NCBI GenBank assembly: GCA_027315345.1
Contig: DAHUYE010000075.1
Span: 1 to 45,577 of the forward strand
DNA length: 45,577 bases
DNA from: Actinomycetota bacterium
GTDB taxonomy: Bacteria > Actinomycetota > Acidimicrobiia > Acidimicrobiales > JAJPHE01
Direction: 5' to 3'
Below the pieces are notes generated by a model. That model was not told the DNA's origin. It searched no databases and saw nothing but the letters and a program-made list of their open reading frames with translations. The position numbers and the translations under genes were made by a program. Position 1 is the first letter of the stretch, and every line of letters starts with the position of its first letter. Shown piece by piece: positions 1 to 7,397 of this stretch.

Positions 1-125
1 TGACGCAGGCCCTCCTCGACGTAGCGCTGGGCCAGGGTGCGCTCGGCGAGTCCGGAGTGGCGCGCTCGCTCCCCGAGCCGGCGGCGCGTCCCAGAGGCCA
101 GGCGCAGGGTGTAGTGGTCAGCCAC
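1..125 (-). CDS. Ribbon-helix-helix antitoxin-like protein, start only
   Basis: The reading frame begins at a GTG at 125 and leaves the window at the left edge, so only about 41 N-terminal residues are visible. They start V-A-D-H-Y-T-L-R-L-A and continue into an amphipathic helix with the pattern of a ribbon-helix-helix DNA-binding domain: a short beta strand with alternating hydrophobic residues, then two helices (GTRRRLGERARHSGLAERT, then LAQRYVEEGLR). Such proteins are usually antitoxins of VapB/CopG type that bind their own promoter. The palindrome just upstream (135-151) fits that. A toxin gene, if there is one, would lie beyond the window edge. No clear Shine-Dalgarno sequence was seen. 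Being an RHH protein is well supported; being an antitoxin is inference. Confidence 0.6.
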   Translation of the reverse strand, partial: MADHYTLRLASGTRRRLGERARHSGLAERTLAQRYVEEGLR

Positions 126-134
126 CTGAGCACT

Positions 135-161
135 GTACCACCGCGTGGTACCTCGTGGCAC
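135..161. promoter_or_regulatory. Palindromic operator upstream of the RHH gene
   Basis: A perfect inverted repeat GTACCAC-CGC-GTGGTAC spans 135-151. A further half-site-like GTGGCAC at 155-161 repeats the right arm (145-151) at a 10-bp step, one helical turn. It lies 10 bp upstream of the GTG start at 125 on the minus strand. RHH antitoxins normally bind arrays of short repeats of this kind to repress themselves, so this is the likely operator and promoter region. Confidence 0.5.
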
Positions 162-517
162 GAAAAAGGTTGTGCCTCATGGCTCCCAAGCGCCGGATTC
201 CCCCTACGGTCAGGGCAGTGTTCGTCTCCGGCCTGCGTCACTTCCTGGGAATGCCCGAGGACGCCCCAAGCCCAGCCAAGCGGATGGCCTGACTGATCTC
301 CATGTGTGTTCAGCTCTCGACGTCCCGGTCTGAGCCAACTCTGCCACCCCCGGTAGATCGCTCGCAGGGCGCGCCATGCAGATGCCTCCCCGGTGCCGGC
401 CGGACCGCCCGCAAAACGCCCGGTCATCGAAAGGGGTAGTTCGCGATACCAAACTCCGTCACTCATTGTGCAGACACCTTTCGCAAGGACGGAAGGGAAG
501 GGAAAGCGGCGGAAGAA
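162..517. other. Gap without recognisable gene
   Basis: Open frames exist here on both strands (for example a minus frame over 210-452) but their translations are rich in Arg, Pro and Ser, resemble no family I know, and lack a Shine-Dalgarno sequence. The right end abuts the stop of the 97-aa gene. Cassette copy B shows no similarity beyond its own stop codon, so this DNA is not part of the duplicated unit. It may be a decayed region. Confidence 0.4.
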
Positions 518-811
518 TCACTCGGATTCGTGTGACGCCAACAAGCCGGTCATCAGGTCGTGGAGTTGATCGCTCAATCTCTCTCCGTACTCGACGATCA
601 TCTCGACGAATTGGCTCTGCGTATTCGGGGCGAGTTGGGTGCCCTTCTCCTGGAGGGTCCAGGCGGCCCCGACTACGACGGCCACTGTGTTCAGCATCCG
701 GTGGACGAGGACACAGGCGGTTCCGTCATCGAGGGCGCCGACAGCCGGCGCCCTCCGCAGGGAAGGTCGGGTCTCGACCATCCCTGCGGAGTGATTGTGC
801 GCCGCTTTCAC
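518..811 (-). CDS. Conserved 97-aa protein, cassette copy A
   Basis: Function unknown. The protein has 97 residues, starts at GTG 811 and overlaps the stop of the secreted-protein gene as GTGA, so the two are probably translated together. A mostly hydrophobic stretch (about residues 34-52, with core NTVAVVVGAAW) could form an amphipathic or membrane-associated helix. It is followed by a region with QFVEMIV and a C-terminal LSDQLHDLMTGLL helix. A second copy at 22217-22510 is about three-quarters identical by eye, with the central segments VLVHRML and TVAVVVGAAWTL conserved. Retention of both copies with intact frames shows that this is a real gene under selection. I recognise no named domain. 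Confidence 0.65.
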   Translation of the reverse strand: MKAAHNHSAGMVETRPSLRRAPAVGALDDGTACVLVHRMLNTVAVVVGAAWTLQEKGTQLAPNTQSQFVEMIVEYGERLSDQLHDLMTGLLASHESE

Positions 812-1416
812 AGATTGGCCGAGATGGAGGTGAAGATGGATTCGACCAGCTGAACCCCAGCGCTGACGGCCGACCTTTGAGAGCCCGAGTCGGATGAGCC
901 CTGGACCGAACCGGACAGGCCAACGCTGGCCGAACCGTTCGCGCTCAGTCCCGCCGAGGGAGCTGAGTCGTCATCAGATTGCGACGCAGTGGGCTGACCA
1001 GAGGAGGCAGGAGGGTCAGTCGTTGCCCTCGTCGGCGAGGGGTCGGCCTTCTCGGTGCGGCGCTGGAGGGTGGTTCGAGTCGCGACATGGCCGGTCACCC
1101 GGATGGAGTCGCTGTGCGCCGGCCGGTAGACAACCGCCTTACGGGCCGTGGACGCCGTGGCGGCGGCGTTGGCAGTGACCAGGGCCTCGGCGTGAGCCCG
1201 AATCCGGTTGGCGTCGGACTCGGTCATCCCGACCAGGACGGTGGCGGTCTGCTTGGCCCGACTGGCCACGGAGAAGTCAGGGCGATGGACCTGGGCCTTC
1301 ACCGCGGCCCGAGCCGAGGCGTTGATACCCAGATCGCTCTGGGCGTAGGCGGCGCTGCCGGTGGAGATGACAAGCAGTCCAACGGACGCCGCAGCCAGCT
1401 TCGAGGTGAGCTTCAT
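808..1416 (-). CDS. Secreted Ser/Ala-rich protein, cassette copy A
   Basis: Function unknown. The ATG at 1416 is chosen because the downstream protein opens with a textbook signal peptide (MKLTSKLAAAS, a hydrophobic core, then AYA before Q as the likely cleavage site) and a purine-rich AAAGGA sits about 9 nt upstream. A longer frame to 1470 would put 18 residues before the signal peptide. The mature protein of about 175 residues has a helical first half with TESDANRIRAHAEAL, a Ser/Thr/Pro-rich middle typical of an exported linker, and a C-terminal segment rich in small residues (ANGSASVGLSGSVQ) ending SIFTSISANL. The paralogue at 22507-23118 has the same layout and ending. The 97-aa gene follows with a GTGA overlap. 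I recognise no catalytic motif; a surface or extracellular role is inferred from the signal peptide. Confidence 0.65.
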   Translation of the reverse strand: MKLTSKLAAASVGLLVISTGSAAYAQSDLGINASARAAVKAQVHRPDFSVASRAKQTATVLVGMTESDANRIRAHAEALVTANAAATASTARKAVVYRPAHSDSIRVTGHVATRTTLQRRTEKADPSPTRATTDPPASSGQPTASQSDDDSAPSAGLSANGSASVGLSGSVQGSSDSGSQRSAVSAGVQLVESIFTSISANL

Positions 1417-1549
1417 TTCTAGGTTCCTTTCAGGTTCGGTGGCCCCACTGACCACCTGCGCCCCTACCAACGAAGCTGCGCTCCAGTTCCGCTGTGAGTA
1501 GTTGAATCACCACCAGACGTGGCATGTTGCTCACCGAACGGGGGACAGA
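1417..1549 (-). promoter_or_regulatory. Conserved upstream region of cassette copy A
   Basis: About 130 bp upstream of the secreted-protein start is shared with the same position upstream of copy B (23119-23253). The best blocks on the plus strand are CCAACGAAGCTG, TTCCGCTGTGAGTAGT, AATCACCACC and CACCGAACGGGGGACA. Conservation outside the coding region implies promoter or operator function. In transcription direction a GGAAC/GGAAG element is followed 13 nt later by CGTT, which resembles an ECF-type -35/-10 pair, but the spacer is shorter than the usual 16-17. The region also separates the cassette from the divergent sigma factor gene. Confidence 0.5.
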
Positions 1550-1674
1550 AGGCAGGGGGACGACACAATCGGATGACAGCCAAGTCTCCGATCGTGACGT
1601 CGGTTTGATCTTCAGCCCGATGTCGAGCAGGTCGAGCATCACTGCATCACCACCATCACCAAGGGAGCCCTCTC

Positions 1675-2859
1675 GTGACGATCTGCACCGACCAAGACTG
1701 GGATGAGGACACCAGCACCCTGATTGATTGCTTCGATGAGCTGGTATCCCAGTACGACGTCAAAGTCCGCAGGGCCATCCGCTCTGTCCAGGGCCATACC
1801 TCCGACGAGGACGACCTGGTGCAGGAGGTCTTCGTCCGTCTCCTGATCCGTCTCCGCCGACCTGGCTCGCTCAGGGTCGGCGCCTGGCTATGGCGGGTGG
1901 CGCGAAATGTCGCCATCGATGATCTGCGGCAAAAGACTGTCCGTAGCCGGGCCCGAAGCGAACTGGAACTGTCCCAAGCGGTCAGCTTCGAATGTCGACA
2001 CGAAGAGGGTCTGCACCAATGTTTGTCAGAGACGTTTGGGTCCATGCCTGAGCGCCAGCGCGCTGCCCTGTTGGAGATGGCCGATCAGGGCGCTCGAAGC
2101 TCCGGGAGCTGCCAGGCCGTGGCGGCCGCCTTGGGCGTGACCACCTCGGTGGCCGAAGGCCTGTTGGCCAGAGGTCGCAGACGGCTTACGCTGGCATTGT
2201 CCAGTTCGGGCTTCGGGTTCCGAGACGGATCGCTGGTGGCCTCCCTGGGACTCGGAGTGACGGGCTGGCTCCGATGGGTCCGTCGGACTGGAGCGGGTCA
2301 CGCCGTGGCATTGACAGGGGTAGCCGGTGCCGCCTTGGCCCCGCTGGCGGTTGCAACCTTCTACATCGGCGCACAACCTGGGTCCGCCCCAGGGAGCCGG
2401 CCGGCCGAGAGCGCCAGGTCAGCAAGCATCAGCCATGGTGCCGGGCCTGCTGGGCGTGACGTCAAGACCCCTGCCGCGAGCGTGCTGCCCGGCCGGAAGC
2501 GATTCAACGCGTCGGGTCACGGTCAGACTCCTGTGCTCTCCTCACCTGGTCAGGTGATGTCGGAGAGCGATGGCCCGGATCCGATTACTGAACTGGGGTC
2601 CATCAGGTCCGCCAAGCTGGTAGGGGATGTGGCCGCCGCCGCCAGTCTCGACATCCACCAGTTGGTCGGAACAACTGAAGCTGCTACAGCTCAGTCGGGG
2701 AAGTCCGGCCCTGTCCAGGCGCCGCTCGTCAACGCTCAGCTACGACAGACGGTGGGAGCAAACACCGCTCAGCCGCCCCAGGTCGTAGCTCAGGACAGCC
2801 AACCTCTCCTCATAGCCGTTGCCACCGCCGCACCCTTATCGTTTACACCCAGTCGCTGA
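1675..2859 (+). CDS. ECF-type sigma-70 factor with membrane anchor and C-terminal tail
   Basis: This 394-aa protein directs RNA polymerase to a specific promoter set. GTG at 1675 is preceded by AAGGGAG (1661-1667). Sigma region 2 lies at about residues 20-90, with the typical DEDDLVQEVFVRLL core and AWLWRVARNVAIDDLR. Sigma region 4 lies at about 118-172, including a helix-turn-helix near AVAAALGVTTSVAEGLLARGRRR. A single transmembrane segment follows at about 207-231, then a Ser/Pro/Gln-rich tail of about 160 residues, presumably outside the membrane. Ordinary ECF factors have about 180-200 residues, so the C-terminal half is an extension that may replace a separate anti-sigma factor. It is divergent from the secreted cassette, and its 3' end overlaps the converging LuxR gene by 70 bp. 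Sigma identity is firm; tethering is inferred from hydropathy. Confidence 0.8.
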   Translation: MTICTDQDWDEDTSTLIDCFDELVSQYDVKVRRAIRSVQGHTSDEDDLVQEVFVRLLIRLRRPGSLRVGAWLWRVARNVAIDDLRQKTVRSRARSELELSQAVSFECRHEEGLHQCLSETFGSMPERQRAALLEMADQGARSSGSCQAVAAALGVTTSVAEGLLARGRRRLTLALSSSGFGFRDGSLVASLGLGVTGWLRWVRRTGAGHAVALTGVAGAALAPLAVATFYIGAQPGSAPGSRPAESARSASISHGAGPAGRDVKTPAASVLPGRKRFNASGHGQTPVLSSPGQVMSESDGPDPITELGSIRSAKLVGDVAAAASLDIHQLVGTTEAATAQSGKSGPVQAPLVNAQLRQTVGANTAQPPQVVAQDSQPLLIAVATAAPLSFTPSR

Positions 2860-3470
2860 TACACCCGGCGGAGATAGGTCTTCACGGTGGCCTCGGAAAC
2901 GAACATCGCCCGACCAATCTCCCGCGCCGTCATTCCGTCGGCCACGCGGCGTAGCGCCTCGAGCTCACGCTCCGTCGGCCAGTCAGCCCCCCGCGGTCGG
3001 GACACCACCGCCTCGGCCAGGGCGGCGCCGATGGAGTCGGCCATGATCACTTCTCCCTGAAAGATCCGCCACAACTGTTCCAGCATGACGGCCCCGTCTT
3101 CCCGATCGCTTAGAAAGCCGCGGGCGCCTGCAGACATGACGCCGTAGACGTCGGTAGGGGTCGGATCATGGCCGACCAGAACCACGCGGAGGGCGGGAAG
3201 AGCTTCCTTGGCCGTAGTTACCAGGGAAGATCCCTGCAGTCCTTCAACCAACGGGCCAGCTATGAGCATGCTGGCTCCGGTCCGAACGCACGCTGCCACC
3301 GCGTCCAGTCCGGACCTCGTGGCCCCGGCTAGGGCGAAGCGATGATCACTGGCTAAGAGAGCGTCATAGGCGCGGACGCAAAGAGGCATTGAGCACGCCA
3401 CCTGTACCGAGATCAGATCGGCGCTCCGTAGATCGGTCGTGTCTCGACGCGCTACTTCGGATATGGCCAT
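2790..3470 (-). CDS. LuxR/NarL-family response-regulator-like transcription factor
   Basis: The ATG at 3470 is supported by GAGGAGG seven nucleotides upstream, giving 226 aa; the frame is open further, to 3524. The C-terminal part (about residues 155-220) is a LuxR-type HTH: WPTERELEALRRVADGMTAREIGRAMFVSEATVKTYLRRVYQRLGV spans the four helices. The N-terminal part looks like a receiver fold (VVLVGHDPTPTDVYGVMSAGARGFL) but the usual acidic pocket and phosphoacceptor Asp are not evident: the corresponding strand reads SMLIAGPLVEG. It may therefore be an atypical, phosphorylation-independent regulator. The 3' end overlaps the sigma factor gene tail to tail. An 18-bp direct repeat upstream (3520-3559) could be its own operator. 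Confidence 0.8.
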   Translation of the reverse strand: MAISEVARRDTTDLRSADLISVQVACSMPLCVRAYDALLASDHRFALAGATRSGLDAVAACVRTGASMLIAGPLVEGLQGSSLVTTAKEALPALRVVLVGHDPTPTDVYGVMSAGARGFLSDREDGAVMLEQLWRIFQGEVIMADSIGAALAEAVVSRPRGADWPTERELEALRRVADGMTAREIGRAMFVSEATVKTYLRRVYQRLGVNDKGAAVATAMRRGWLS

Positions 3471-3519
3471 CAGGACGCCTCCTCGAGAGCGGGGTCGTGG
3501 ATCACACGGCTCACCGAAT

Positions 3520-3559
3520 TTCAACGGGCATGGCTAGACTCTTCAATCGGCATGGCTAG
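3520..3559. repeat. Tandem 18-bp direct repeat upstream of the LuxR-type gene
   Basis: TTCAA-(CG/TC)-GGCATGGCTAG occurs at 3520-3537 and 3542-3559, differing at two positions, with a 22-bp period (two helical turns). It starts 50 bp upstream of the LuxR start at 3470. Phased repeats of this sort usually bind a regulator on one face of the DNA. Confidence 0.55.
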
Positions 3560-3740
3560 TTCCGGCCGGTCGGCGCTGCTCGGAGCAAACGTCAACGCAG
3601 AGGGCAGCCACCGGCCAGTCGGTTTGTAATCTCTAATTTGTCCGGATTTGTGGCGTTTGTCAAGGGCCTATTTCGCCGGCGGGGCTAGGGAGGCTTGCGA
3701 GGGAGTGGCTATTCAGGGTGGCACTAACAGCAATCATCAG

Positions 3741-4196
3741 GTGACCAGATATAGAGCGGAGGCGACCCGAACCGATACCGGGTGGCTGATCAAGGTACGG
3801 GGGGCACGCGGCTTGACGATTGCGGCCCGAACCCTGGCGGGAGCCGAAGCGGACGTGGCCGAGGCTCTGGCCGCCCGGCTGGATACTTCGCCCAGAGGCC
3901 TGGATCTGGCCATTCGCGTTCTCATCCCCGAGTCGATCTCGGACCGGCTGAAAGCGGCTCTCGAACTGTCAGCGGAGGCCGACACCCTCCGCGATGCAGC
4001 CGCCACCGCGTGGCGGGAGGTGGCCGTCGCCCTGGCCACAGAGCTCGGGCTCAGCCAGCAGGACGCCGCGGCGGTGATGGGAATCTCGCGCCAGAGAGTC
4101 GGTCAGTTGTTACGAAACGTAGAAGGACCGAGAGAGGATCGCGAAACTCCACTGCCGGCGGGGCGCAGGAGGCGCATGAGCTCGCCAGTTCGCTGA
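3741..4196 (+). CDS. HicB-like protein with C-terminal helix-turn-helix
   Basis: The 151-aa form begins at GTG 3741 (VTRYRAEATRTDTGWLI). The frame is open back to ATG 3648, but those 31 extra residues (MWRLSRAYFAGG...) do not look like part of the domain. Residues 1-60 resemble the HicB antitoxin fold: a strand with Arg/Thr, then TGWLIKVRGARGLTIAARTL and a helix AEADVAEALAARL. A long helix follows (AALELSAEADTLRDAAATAWREV), then an HTH (LGLSQQDAAAVMGISRQRVGQLL) and a basic tail. This arrangement is common in actinobacterial HicB-type regulators, which often have no toxin partner; no HicA-like gene is seen next to it. No clear Shine-Dalgarno sequence decides the start. Confidence 0.6.
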   Translation: MTRYRAEATRTDTGWLIKVRGARGLTIAARTLAGAEADVAEALAARLDTSPRGLDLAIRVLIPESISDRLKAALELSAEADTLRDAAATAWREVAVALATELGLSQQDAAAVMGISRQRVGQLLRNVEGPREDRETPLPAGRRRRMSSPVR

Positions 4197-4416
4197 GGAG
4201 CCAGGGGGAGCGCCGGTATCAAAGTCGGGGGGTTGTAAGTGGCTTGAGTACCCAAGGCCCGCCATCCGAGCTCAGCCACCGCAGCTACACTGGTGCCGGC
4301 TGACCAGGGCGGAGATTGTGATGGCCCAGGGCCGGCAAAGCCCCCTTGCCCGGGTTCGATCCCGACACTGCCTCCGATAAATCGAACGTCGTCAGGAAAG
4401 ACCGTAGCCGGTCGTT

Positions 4417-5127
4417 ATGGAAACGAACACCGCAAACTCCACCCGGCCCGCCGTAGTCCTCCTGTCGGGGGGGCTGGATTCGGCCACCACTCTGGCCGTC
4501 TGCCGCCACGAGGGCTTCGCCCCTTACGCCTTGAGCTTCCGATACGGACAGCGCCACGAAGTCGAGTTGTCGGCGGCCCGGGCCGTGGCCGACGCCATCG
4601 GTGTCGAGCGTCACGTAGTGACCGAGATCGATCTGCGGCTCTTCGGTGGATCGGCTCTCACCGCCGACATGGATGTCCCTCACCGCCGAAGGGTCAGCAG
4701 TGACGATTCGGGGATACCCGTCACCTATGTACCGGCCCGGAACACAATTTTCCTGTCCTTTGCCCTGGCCTGGGCCGAGACTCTCGGAACCTCGGACATC
4801 TTCATCGGCGTGAATGCCCTCGACTACAGCGGCTATCCGGACTGCCGTCCGGAATACATCGAGTCCTTCGAGCGTATGGCCGACCTGGCCACCAAGGCCG
4901 GCGTCGAAGGCCGCCAGCGGATCCGCATCCACGCCCCGCTGATCGATCTGAGCAAAGCCGAGATCATCCGGCTCGGAATGTCCCTCGGGGTCGACTACGC
5001 CCTGACCCACAGCTGCTATGACCCCGATGTGGCGGGACGGGCCTGCGGGACCTGCGATTCGTGCCTACTACGGGCCAAGGGATTCGCGGAGGCGGGTTGG
5101 GTGGACCCGCTGTCGCGTCCGGCCTGA
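4417..5127 (+). CDS. queC: 7-cyano-7-deazaguanine (preQ0) synthase QueC
   Basis: QueC converts 7-carboxy-7-deazaguanine to preQ0 with ATP and ammonia, in the cytoplasmic queuosine pathway. The 236-aa product has the normal length. The PP-loop motif SGGLDSATT is at about residues 17-25. The substrate segment [17 protein letters not shown] and the [17 protein letters not shown] motif follow. The C-terminal zinc cysteines appear in [21 protein letters not shown] 4417 gives a family-like N-terminus. It is first in a four-gene operon; queE starts 1 nt after its stop. Confidence 0.95.
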   Translation: METNTANSTRPAVVLLSGGLDSATTLAVCRHEGFAPYALSFRYGQRHEVELSAARAVADAIGVERHVVTEIDLRLFGGSALTADMDVPHRRRVSSDDSGIPVTYVPARNTIFLSFALAWAETLGTSDIFIGVNALDYSGYPDCRPEYIESFERMADLATKAGVEGRQRIRIHAPLIDLSKAEIIRLGMSLGVDYALTHSCYDPDVAGRACGTCDSCLLRAKGFAEAGWVDPLSRPA

Positions 5128-5128
5128 C

Positions 5129-5770
5129 ATGTCCTACCGCGTGAAGGAGATCTTCTATACCCTTCAAGGTGAAGGCACCCAGGTCGGACGTCCGGCGGTG
5201 TTCTGCCGTTTCAGCGGGTGCAATCTCTGGACCGGCCGCGAGCGGCACAGAACGTCGGCCGTATGCCGCTTCTGTGACACCGACTTCGTCGGTATCGACG
5301 GCCCGGGGGGCGGCCGGTTCCCCGACGCCGTGGCCCTGGCCCGGGCCGTAGGGGCGGCCTGGACCGGCACTGAGCATCCCCGGGCCCGTCCCTACGTGGT
5401 GTGCACGGGCGGGGAGCCCCTCCTGCAGTTGGACGGGCCGGCGGTGGACGCCCTGCACGAGGCGGGCTTCACGGTGGCGGTGGAAACCAACGGCACCGTG
5501 GCGGCCCCGGCCGGTCTCGACTGGATCTGCGTCAGCCCCAAGGCCGGGACGGCCCTTGTGCTCGATCGTGCCGATGAGCTCAAGCTGATCTTCCCCCAAG
5601 AGGGTGCGCCCCCCTCCGCCTTTGAAGATTCCGGCATCGAAAGGCTCCTCCTCCAGCCCATGGACGGGCCGGACCTGGTGGAGAACACCCGGCTGGCGGT
5701 GCAGTACTGCCTGGAGCATCCGATCTGGCGCTTGAGTCTCCAGACCCACAAATTTCTGGGGATCCCGTAG
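5129..5770 (+). CDS. queE: 7-carboxy-7-deazaguanine synthase QueE (radical SAM)
   Basis: QueE makes 7-carboxy-7-deazaguanine from 6-carboxytetrahydropterin. ATG 5129 (MSYRVKEIFYTLQGEG) lies 1 nt after the queC stop and gives 213 aa with the standard N-terminus; the frame is open further upstream. The cluster cysteines are arranged C-X14-C-X2-C (GCNLW ... AVCRFCDTD), the variant known from some QueE enzymes rather than the classical CX3CX2C. The Gly-rich CTGGEPLLQ SAM motif and VETNGT are present. It overlaps queD by one base (TAGTG). Confidence 0.93.
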   Translation: MSYRVKEIFYTLQGEGTQVGRPAVFCRFSGCNLWTGRERHRTSAVCRFCDTDFVGIDGPGGGRFPDAVALARAVGAAWTGTEHPRARPYVVCTGGEPLLQLDGPAVDALHEAGFTVAVETNGTVAAPAGLDWICVSPKAGTALVLDRADELKLIFPQEGAPPSAFEDSGIERLLLQPMDGPDLVENTRLAVQYCLEHPIWRLSLQTHKFLGIP

Positions 5771-6120
5771 TGGAAATCTTCCGTCAGTTCAGCTTCGAGG
5801 CTGCCCATCTCCTGCCCCATGTGCCCGAAGGCCACAAGTGCGGACGCCTGCACGGACACTCCTTCCGCTTCGAGGTGCACCTGAGTGGGGAGGTGGGGCC
5901 GAGCGGGATGGTGATGGACTTCGCCGATCTGTCCGCGGCGGTTCGACCTCTCCTCGACCAGCTCGATCATCGATATCTCAACGAGATCGACGGCCTGGAG
6001 AATCCGACCAGCGAGAACCTGGTCCGTTGGTTATGGGTGAGATTGGCCGAGTCCCTGCCGCTGTGCCGGATAGTGGTGCGCGAGACCTGTACCTCGGGTG
6101 TCTCCTACTCCGGGGTGTGA
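5770..6120 (+). CDS. queD: 6-carboxy-5,6,7,8-tetrahydropterin synthase QueD
   Basis: QueD converts 7,8-dihydroneopterin triphosphate to 6-carboxytetrahydropterin, the substrate of QueE. It has 116 aa with a GTG start at 5770 that shares its first base with the queE stop. Zinc-binding histidines are visible in FEAAHLLP and RLHGHSF, the catalytic Cys lies in GHKCGRLHGH, and the C-terminal ETCTSGVSY carries the conserved Glu that binds the pterin. MVMDFADL is the usual core strand. Confidence 0.94.
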   Translation: MEIFRQFSFEAAHLLPHVPEGHKCGRLHGHSFRFEVHLSGEVGPSGMVMDFADLSAAVRPLLDQLDHRYLNEIDGLENPTSENLVRWLWVRLAESLPLCRIVVRETCTSGVSYSGV

Positions 6121-6143
6121 AGCCTCCCGCTAAGTTCGCTGTC

Positions 6144-6494
6144 ATGCCCAGTCAGCCGAGCCGCGAGTTGGTGGCCATCCCCAATCCGCACCCAGGCCGG
6201 GATTACGAGGTGCGCTGCGAGTCCCCGGAGTTCACCTGCGTCTGCCCGATGACCGGCCAGCCCGACTTCGCCAGCGTGCAGATCTCCTACATCCCGGGAC
6301 CTTCTATCGTGGAACTGAAGTCCCTCAAGCTCTACCTCTGGAGCTACCGCAACGAGGGCGCCTATCACGAAGATGTCACCAACCGAATCCTCGACGATCT
6401 GGTGGCGGCCCTGGCGCCGAGGCGGATCACGGTGCGTACCGACTGGTTGGTTCGGGGGGGAATCCACACCGTGGTGGAGGCCACCCACCCCTGA
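6144..6494 (+). CDS. queF: NADPH-dependent preQ0 reductase QueF
   Basis: QueF reduces the nitrile of preQ0 to the amine preQ1. ATG 6144 gives a 116-aa unimodular form; the frame is open upstream into queD but the homologous part starts here. The catalytic Cys is in CVCPMTGQPDFA, which also holds the conserved Asp. The QueF motif ELKSLKLYLWSYRNEGAYHE binds NADPH. It lies 23 nt after queD and ends the operon. queC, queE, queD and queF together supply preQ1; the tRNA-inserting enzymes (tgt, queA, queG) are not in the window. Confidence 0.94.
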   Translation: MPSQPSRELVAIPNPHPGRDYEVRCESPEFTCVCPMTGQPDFASVQISYIPGPSIVELKSLKLYLWSYRNEGAYHEDVTNRILDDLVAALAPRRITVRTDWLVRGGIHTVVEATHP

Positions 6495-6533
6495 GCCGCG
6501 GTCGGGGCCGGACTCCGCATCGGGGCCGGTCCG

Positions 6534-7397
6534 TCAGTGGTGGTGGCGGTGCTCCTCGGCCAGATGGGAGTGACCCACTCCGACCGGTTGACCAACCCGT
6601 GCGGCCAGACCGGGCCAGGCCGCACGGTAGGCACAGGTGTCGCAGTTCACCACGGGTCTGCCGTCCAGAGCCTCCCGGTAACGCTCCAGTATCAGGGGGA
6701 CAATCTGCGGGCGGGGGCCGAAATAGCCGGCGTCGATCAGGTCTATTCCATGCCGGGAGGCCAGTTCCCCCAGCTGCGTTCGGGCCCGCTCAACCAACCG
6801 GCCGGTGCAGAGGAACCAGAAGGCCACGGCCAGGCGGCGGTGGCCGAGGACGGCGGTCATCTCCACCGCCTCGGTGACCGAGGGCCCGGTGACGCCGGTG
6901 AAAGCCACCAGGTGGAACTGCGACCGGTTCCACTCAGCCAGGAGCCGGCCCGCCTTGGCCGCGTCCCCGTTGGCGTCGGGGTCCGATGTGCCCCGGGCCA
7001 CCACTAAGAGGGGCCATTGGGCCGCTCCGGAAGCCTCCAGCGAGTCCCCCAGCACCGACACCAGCGGCCTTGACAGGCCCAGTGGACTGCCGAAGAGGAT
7101 GTCCACCCCGGCGTGGCGGGATCGGGCTTCGACCACGATGGCGGGCACATCGCTCTTGGCGTGCCCGGCCCCGAAAAGGACGAGGGGCTGCACCACCACC
7201 CGGGTGGCGCCGGCGGCCACCAGGCGGTCAATGACCGGCCCGGCGGGAGGGTCGCTCATCTCCAGGAAGCCGAGGGCGACGTCGACTCCGGGCCGGGCGG
7301 CGGCCACCAGCCCGTGCAAGGCCCGCATCTCCGCGTCGCTGGCATCGGACCGAGAGCCGTGACCAACCAGGAGGAGGGCCTCCTTGGGCGCCGTCAT
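6534..7397 (-). CDS. cbiX: Sirohydrochlorin cobaltochelatase CbiX with His-rich tail
   Basis: CbiX inserts Co2+ into sirohydrochlorin, the early cobalt step of the oxygen-independent cobalamin route. ATG 7397 overlaps the stop of the chelatase subunit gene (ATGA). The 287-aa protein opens with LLLVGHGSRSDASDAEM, where the His is a metal ligand, and contains two related halves (the second near LLVVARGTSDPDANGD). The C-terminus has NCDTCAYR, a CxxC as in long CbiX forms, and ends in a histidine cluster (GHSHLAEEHRHHH), probably for metal binding. It converges on queF, with 39 bp between them and no clear hairpin. Confidence 0.9.
   Translation of the reverse strand: MTAPKEALLLVGHGSRSDASDAEMRALHGLVAAARPGVDVALGFLEMSDPPAGPVIDRLVAAGATRVVVQPLVLFGAGHAKSDVPAIVVEARSRHAGVDILFGSPLGLSRPLVSVLGDSLEASGAAQWPLLVVARGTSDPDANGDAAKAGRLLAEWNRSQFHLVAFTGVTGPSVTEAVEMTAVLGHRRLAVAFWFLCTGRLVERARTQLGELASRHGIDLIDAGYFGPRPQIVPLILERYREALDGRPVVNCDTCAYRAAWPGLAARVGQPVGVGHSHLAEEHRHHH

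Noticed and set aside
4310-4374. tRNA-like 3' end upstream of queC (GGGTTCGATCCCG followed by CACTGCCTCCG, partly pairing with CGGAGATTGTG at 4310-4320)
   Set aside because: The T-loop would be one base short with a 4-bp stem, the outer stem has two mismatches, there is no D-arm, the length is only about 65 nt and CCA is not encoded. It may be a decayed tRNA or chance.
4197-4416. preQ1 riboswitch upstream of the queuosine operon
   Set aside because: No match to the preQ1-I A-rich tail or the preQ1-II/III layout was found by eye.
6502-6529. Possible terminator between queF and cbiX
   Set aside because: TCGGGGCCGG is repeated directly (6502-6511, 6520-6529), not inverted, so it forms no terminator hairpin.
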